DNA of 21,438 nt, taken from contig ADNK01002049.1 in the NCBI GenBank assembly GCA_000320545.1, positions 1-21,438 on the forward strand, written 5' to 3'. The notes beneath the pieces are model-generated. The model had not been told where the DNA came from, searched no databases, and was given only the letters and a program-made list of their open reading frames with translations. The number at the start of each line of letters is the position of its first letter. Position 1 is the stretch's first letter. Origin of the DNA: Bigelowiella natans CCMP2755. Taxonomy: Eukaryota > Cercozoa > Chlorarachniophyceae. Positions 20,301 to 21,438 of the stretch are shown here, one piece after another. Made by a program: the position numbers and the translations under genes.

Positions 20301-21229
20301 GTTTTGTTTCTATTCACAACAAAAACAATGTATCAGTATATTAACAAAGGCATAATACGAAAACCAAAAGTCAAAACGAAGGAAACCTCTTGAGACTTCT
20401 CCGCAAGCTGTTTCAGGTGCGGCATGTAGGCGAAATGATTGACCTTGAAAATGAAACAAGTATGAAAAGTTATTTCTTATGGTGTACTTAAAGCTGCGTC
20501 TCAACACTTGTCACACTATGCTCTTCGTCAAATTACCGGAGCACTCCAATCCCAATCCTCACCCTTTACTTTCAAAATTTCCAACGTTTCAATTGCTTCT
20601 TTCTCCTCTTTTTTGATCGCGTCTTGAATATCTTCGTCGGTTGGATGATTTGACGCTCCAGAAGAGTAATTGTAAGTTTCTGTTATACTTATGCTGGTGG
20701 GGACCTTCATGTCTTCTAAATTATTTTCCCATTTTTTGGTGGATGGGCATAAAGATTCTGTTCCTCCTCGTTCGGGTTTTTGGATATTAGCAGCTTGAGT
20801 CTGTAATTGGAAAGTACTCAATTTGAAATTTCAGGTAACTAATAGGAGAAGTAAACCTTCTGTCTTTTGCCAGAGGAACTACTCTCAGCATCATCTCCTG
20901 AATGGTAAATATTCACATATTATCGTCTTTGTTATGCTACAGCTGTCTATTCGGCATATTACGTCGTCTCTTCTCGCTCTGTTTCGGTTTCTTGCTAGAT
21001 TTCTGGGCAGAAGTCTTTTCCTAAAATTTATTTGTCCTTTAGCAACTATAGAACGATACACCAATACATGCATCTTACCTCTTTCTTGTGTTCGGATATA
21101 AATCGATAGAACTGTTACAAACAGCAAGCATAATAGTTAGTCGCACGAAATCACACCAAAAGGATATGATTTTCGATGTACCTTGATTTCTTCTATTTTC
21201 ATGTCCTGCCGCAGTGCCCTACCAATCGC
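13876..21229 (-). CDS. P-loop GTPase-like (dynamin/SLIP-GC-like) and protein kinase fusion with coiled-coil tail (22 predicted exons, 5' end uncertain)
   Basis: Predicted minus-strand exons: 21229-21182, 21111-21079, 21020-20963, 20897-20857, 20800-20537, 20443-20387, 20309-20286, 20218-20104, 20053-19995, 19933-19876, 19779-19616, 19586-19505, 19423-19295, 19233-19170, 18971-18925, 18857-17573, 17182-17083, 17032-16955, 16836-16734, 16659-14840, 14771-14303 and 14222-13876. All phases match, giving about 1,814 aa. Residues 28-60 are basic (nuclear signal-like). Residues 176-213 hold a Walker A/G1 motif (FGRPQTGKSMLTNYL) then LPVYSKGQP, as in SLIP-GC-type GTPases. IKDIDILFVI (403-413) and LVFCTNS (443-449) fit later G-domain strands. 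Residues 750-1000 are a protein kinase: GSGGFGKV (756-763), Lys779 in AVK, Glu in FDREVEIL, hinge MEYCSAGDL, catalytic loop HCDIKLEN (888-895) and DFG (908-910). HRD is HCD, and APE is not clear (GFIPTKT). Residues 1000-1500 are charged, Lys-rich coiled coil. The N terminus may lie beyond the window; Met at 21202 is an alternative. The GTPase label is tentative, the kinase firm. Confidence 0.68.
15305..15340. repeat. 15-bp in-frame duplication (EYVER twice)
   Basis: Within the long tail exon of the kinase gene a TTCCCTTTCCACATA unit is repeated, giving EYVEREYVERE. Boundaries are approximate. Confidence 0.8.
15925..16055. repeat. 87-bp (29-residue) imperfect repeat in the coiled-coil tail
   Basis: Two diverged copies encode KAKESFFYLEQVVDQ and KAKENSFYTEQVDDE, each followed by an N/S-KLK segment. 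The shared CCACTTGCTC word recurs at 15931 and 16018, an in-frame 87-bp period. This fits growth of the helical tail by internal duplication. Confidence 0.8.
17308..17342 (+). repeat. (GA)n microsatellite in kinase intron
   Basis: A pure GA tract lies in the 390-bp intron between the exon holding the kinase N-lobe and the next exon. On the gene strand it reads CT. Confidence 0.95.
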
Positions 21230-21338
21230 CTGATCAATTTTAAAAATGAAACTACTCACAGCTGACAACCAATGTAATGTATGGATGAATATTTAACGAG
21301 TAAGTACTTTTAATATGAATGCATAAACAACCACATAA

Positions 21339-21342
<4 letters not shown>

Positions 21343-21392
<50 letters not shown>

Positions 21393-21438
21393 CTTCTCTC
21401 TCTCTCTCTCTCACACACACGCACACACACACACACGC
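21343..21438 (+). repeat. (CT)n then (CA)n microsatellite at window edge
   Basis: A CT tract with two interruptions (21343-21411) runs into a CA tract that continues to the end of the window. It lies upstream of, or in a 5' intron of, the GTPase-kinase gene. Confidence 0.95.

Noticed and set aside
1-21438. CRISPR array, bacterial operons or rRNA/tRNA genes
   Set aside because: No spaced direct repeats of CRISPR type, no Shine-Dalgarno-led compact genes and no complete tRNA cloverleaf or rRNA core was recognised. The tandem repeats are microsatellites or gene-internal duplications.

Overview
The window is nuclear DNA of an intron-rich, probably unicellular eukaryote. The evidence is long dinucleotide microsatellites, homopolymer G/C runs, many GT-AG introns (often only 58-160 bp) and eukaryotic protein families. 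The lineage cannot be fixed from sequence alone. A fungal-type Zn2Cys6 cluster is present, but the long microsatellites and intron density are not typical of a fungus, so a protist lineage is at least as likely. Gene models were built by hand from splice sites, reading phase and protein similarity recalled from known families. No search was run.

Layout: (1) 1-3106, plus strand: a multi-exon gene whose 3' half encodes a DENR/Tma22-like SUI1-domain translation factor, with acidic, unplaced or extended exons upstream. (2) 3107-4215: no convincing gene. (3) 4216-6450, minus strand: a four-exon gene resembling the N-terminal half of MUS81 (helix-hairpin-helix region plus winged helix). It has no ERCC4 nuclease and ends in a SHOCT-like tail. 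(4) 6900-7694, plus strand, divergent from gene 3: a single-exon protein with a perfect Zn2Cys6 cluster near its C terminus. (5) 8163-8790 and 12365-13007: a pair of long inverted repeats (about 630-640 bp, very similar) that bracket one gene. (6) 8848-12079, minus strand, inside the bracket: an 11-exon gene (predicted 800 aa) ending in two SAM-like domains, made by a nearly perfect 303-bp tandem duplication that carries an intron. (7) 13876-21229 and perhaps beyond the window edge, minus strand: a predicted 22-exon, roughly 1,800-residue protein. It joins a P-loop GTPase-like region (dynamin/SLIP-GC-like, tentative), a protein kinase domain and a long coiled-coil tail.

The most unusual content is the GTPase-kinase fusion and the neighbouring SAM-repeat gene held between inverted repeats. 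Both genes lie on the minus strand, have many short exons, and carry recent in-frame internal duplications (303, 141/138, 87 and 15 bp units). Whether the two proteins work together is inference only. Genes 1, 3 and 4 look like housekeeping or regulatory functions: translation re-initiation or recycling, DNA structure binding, and transcription.
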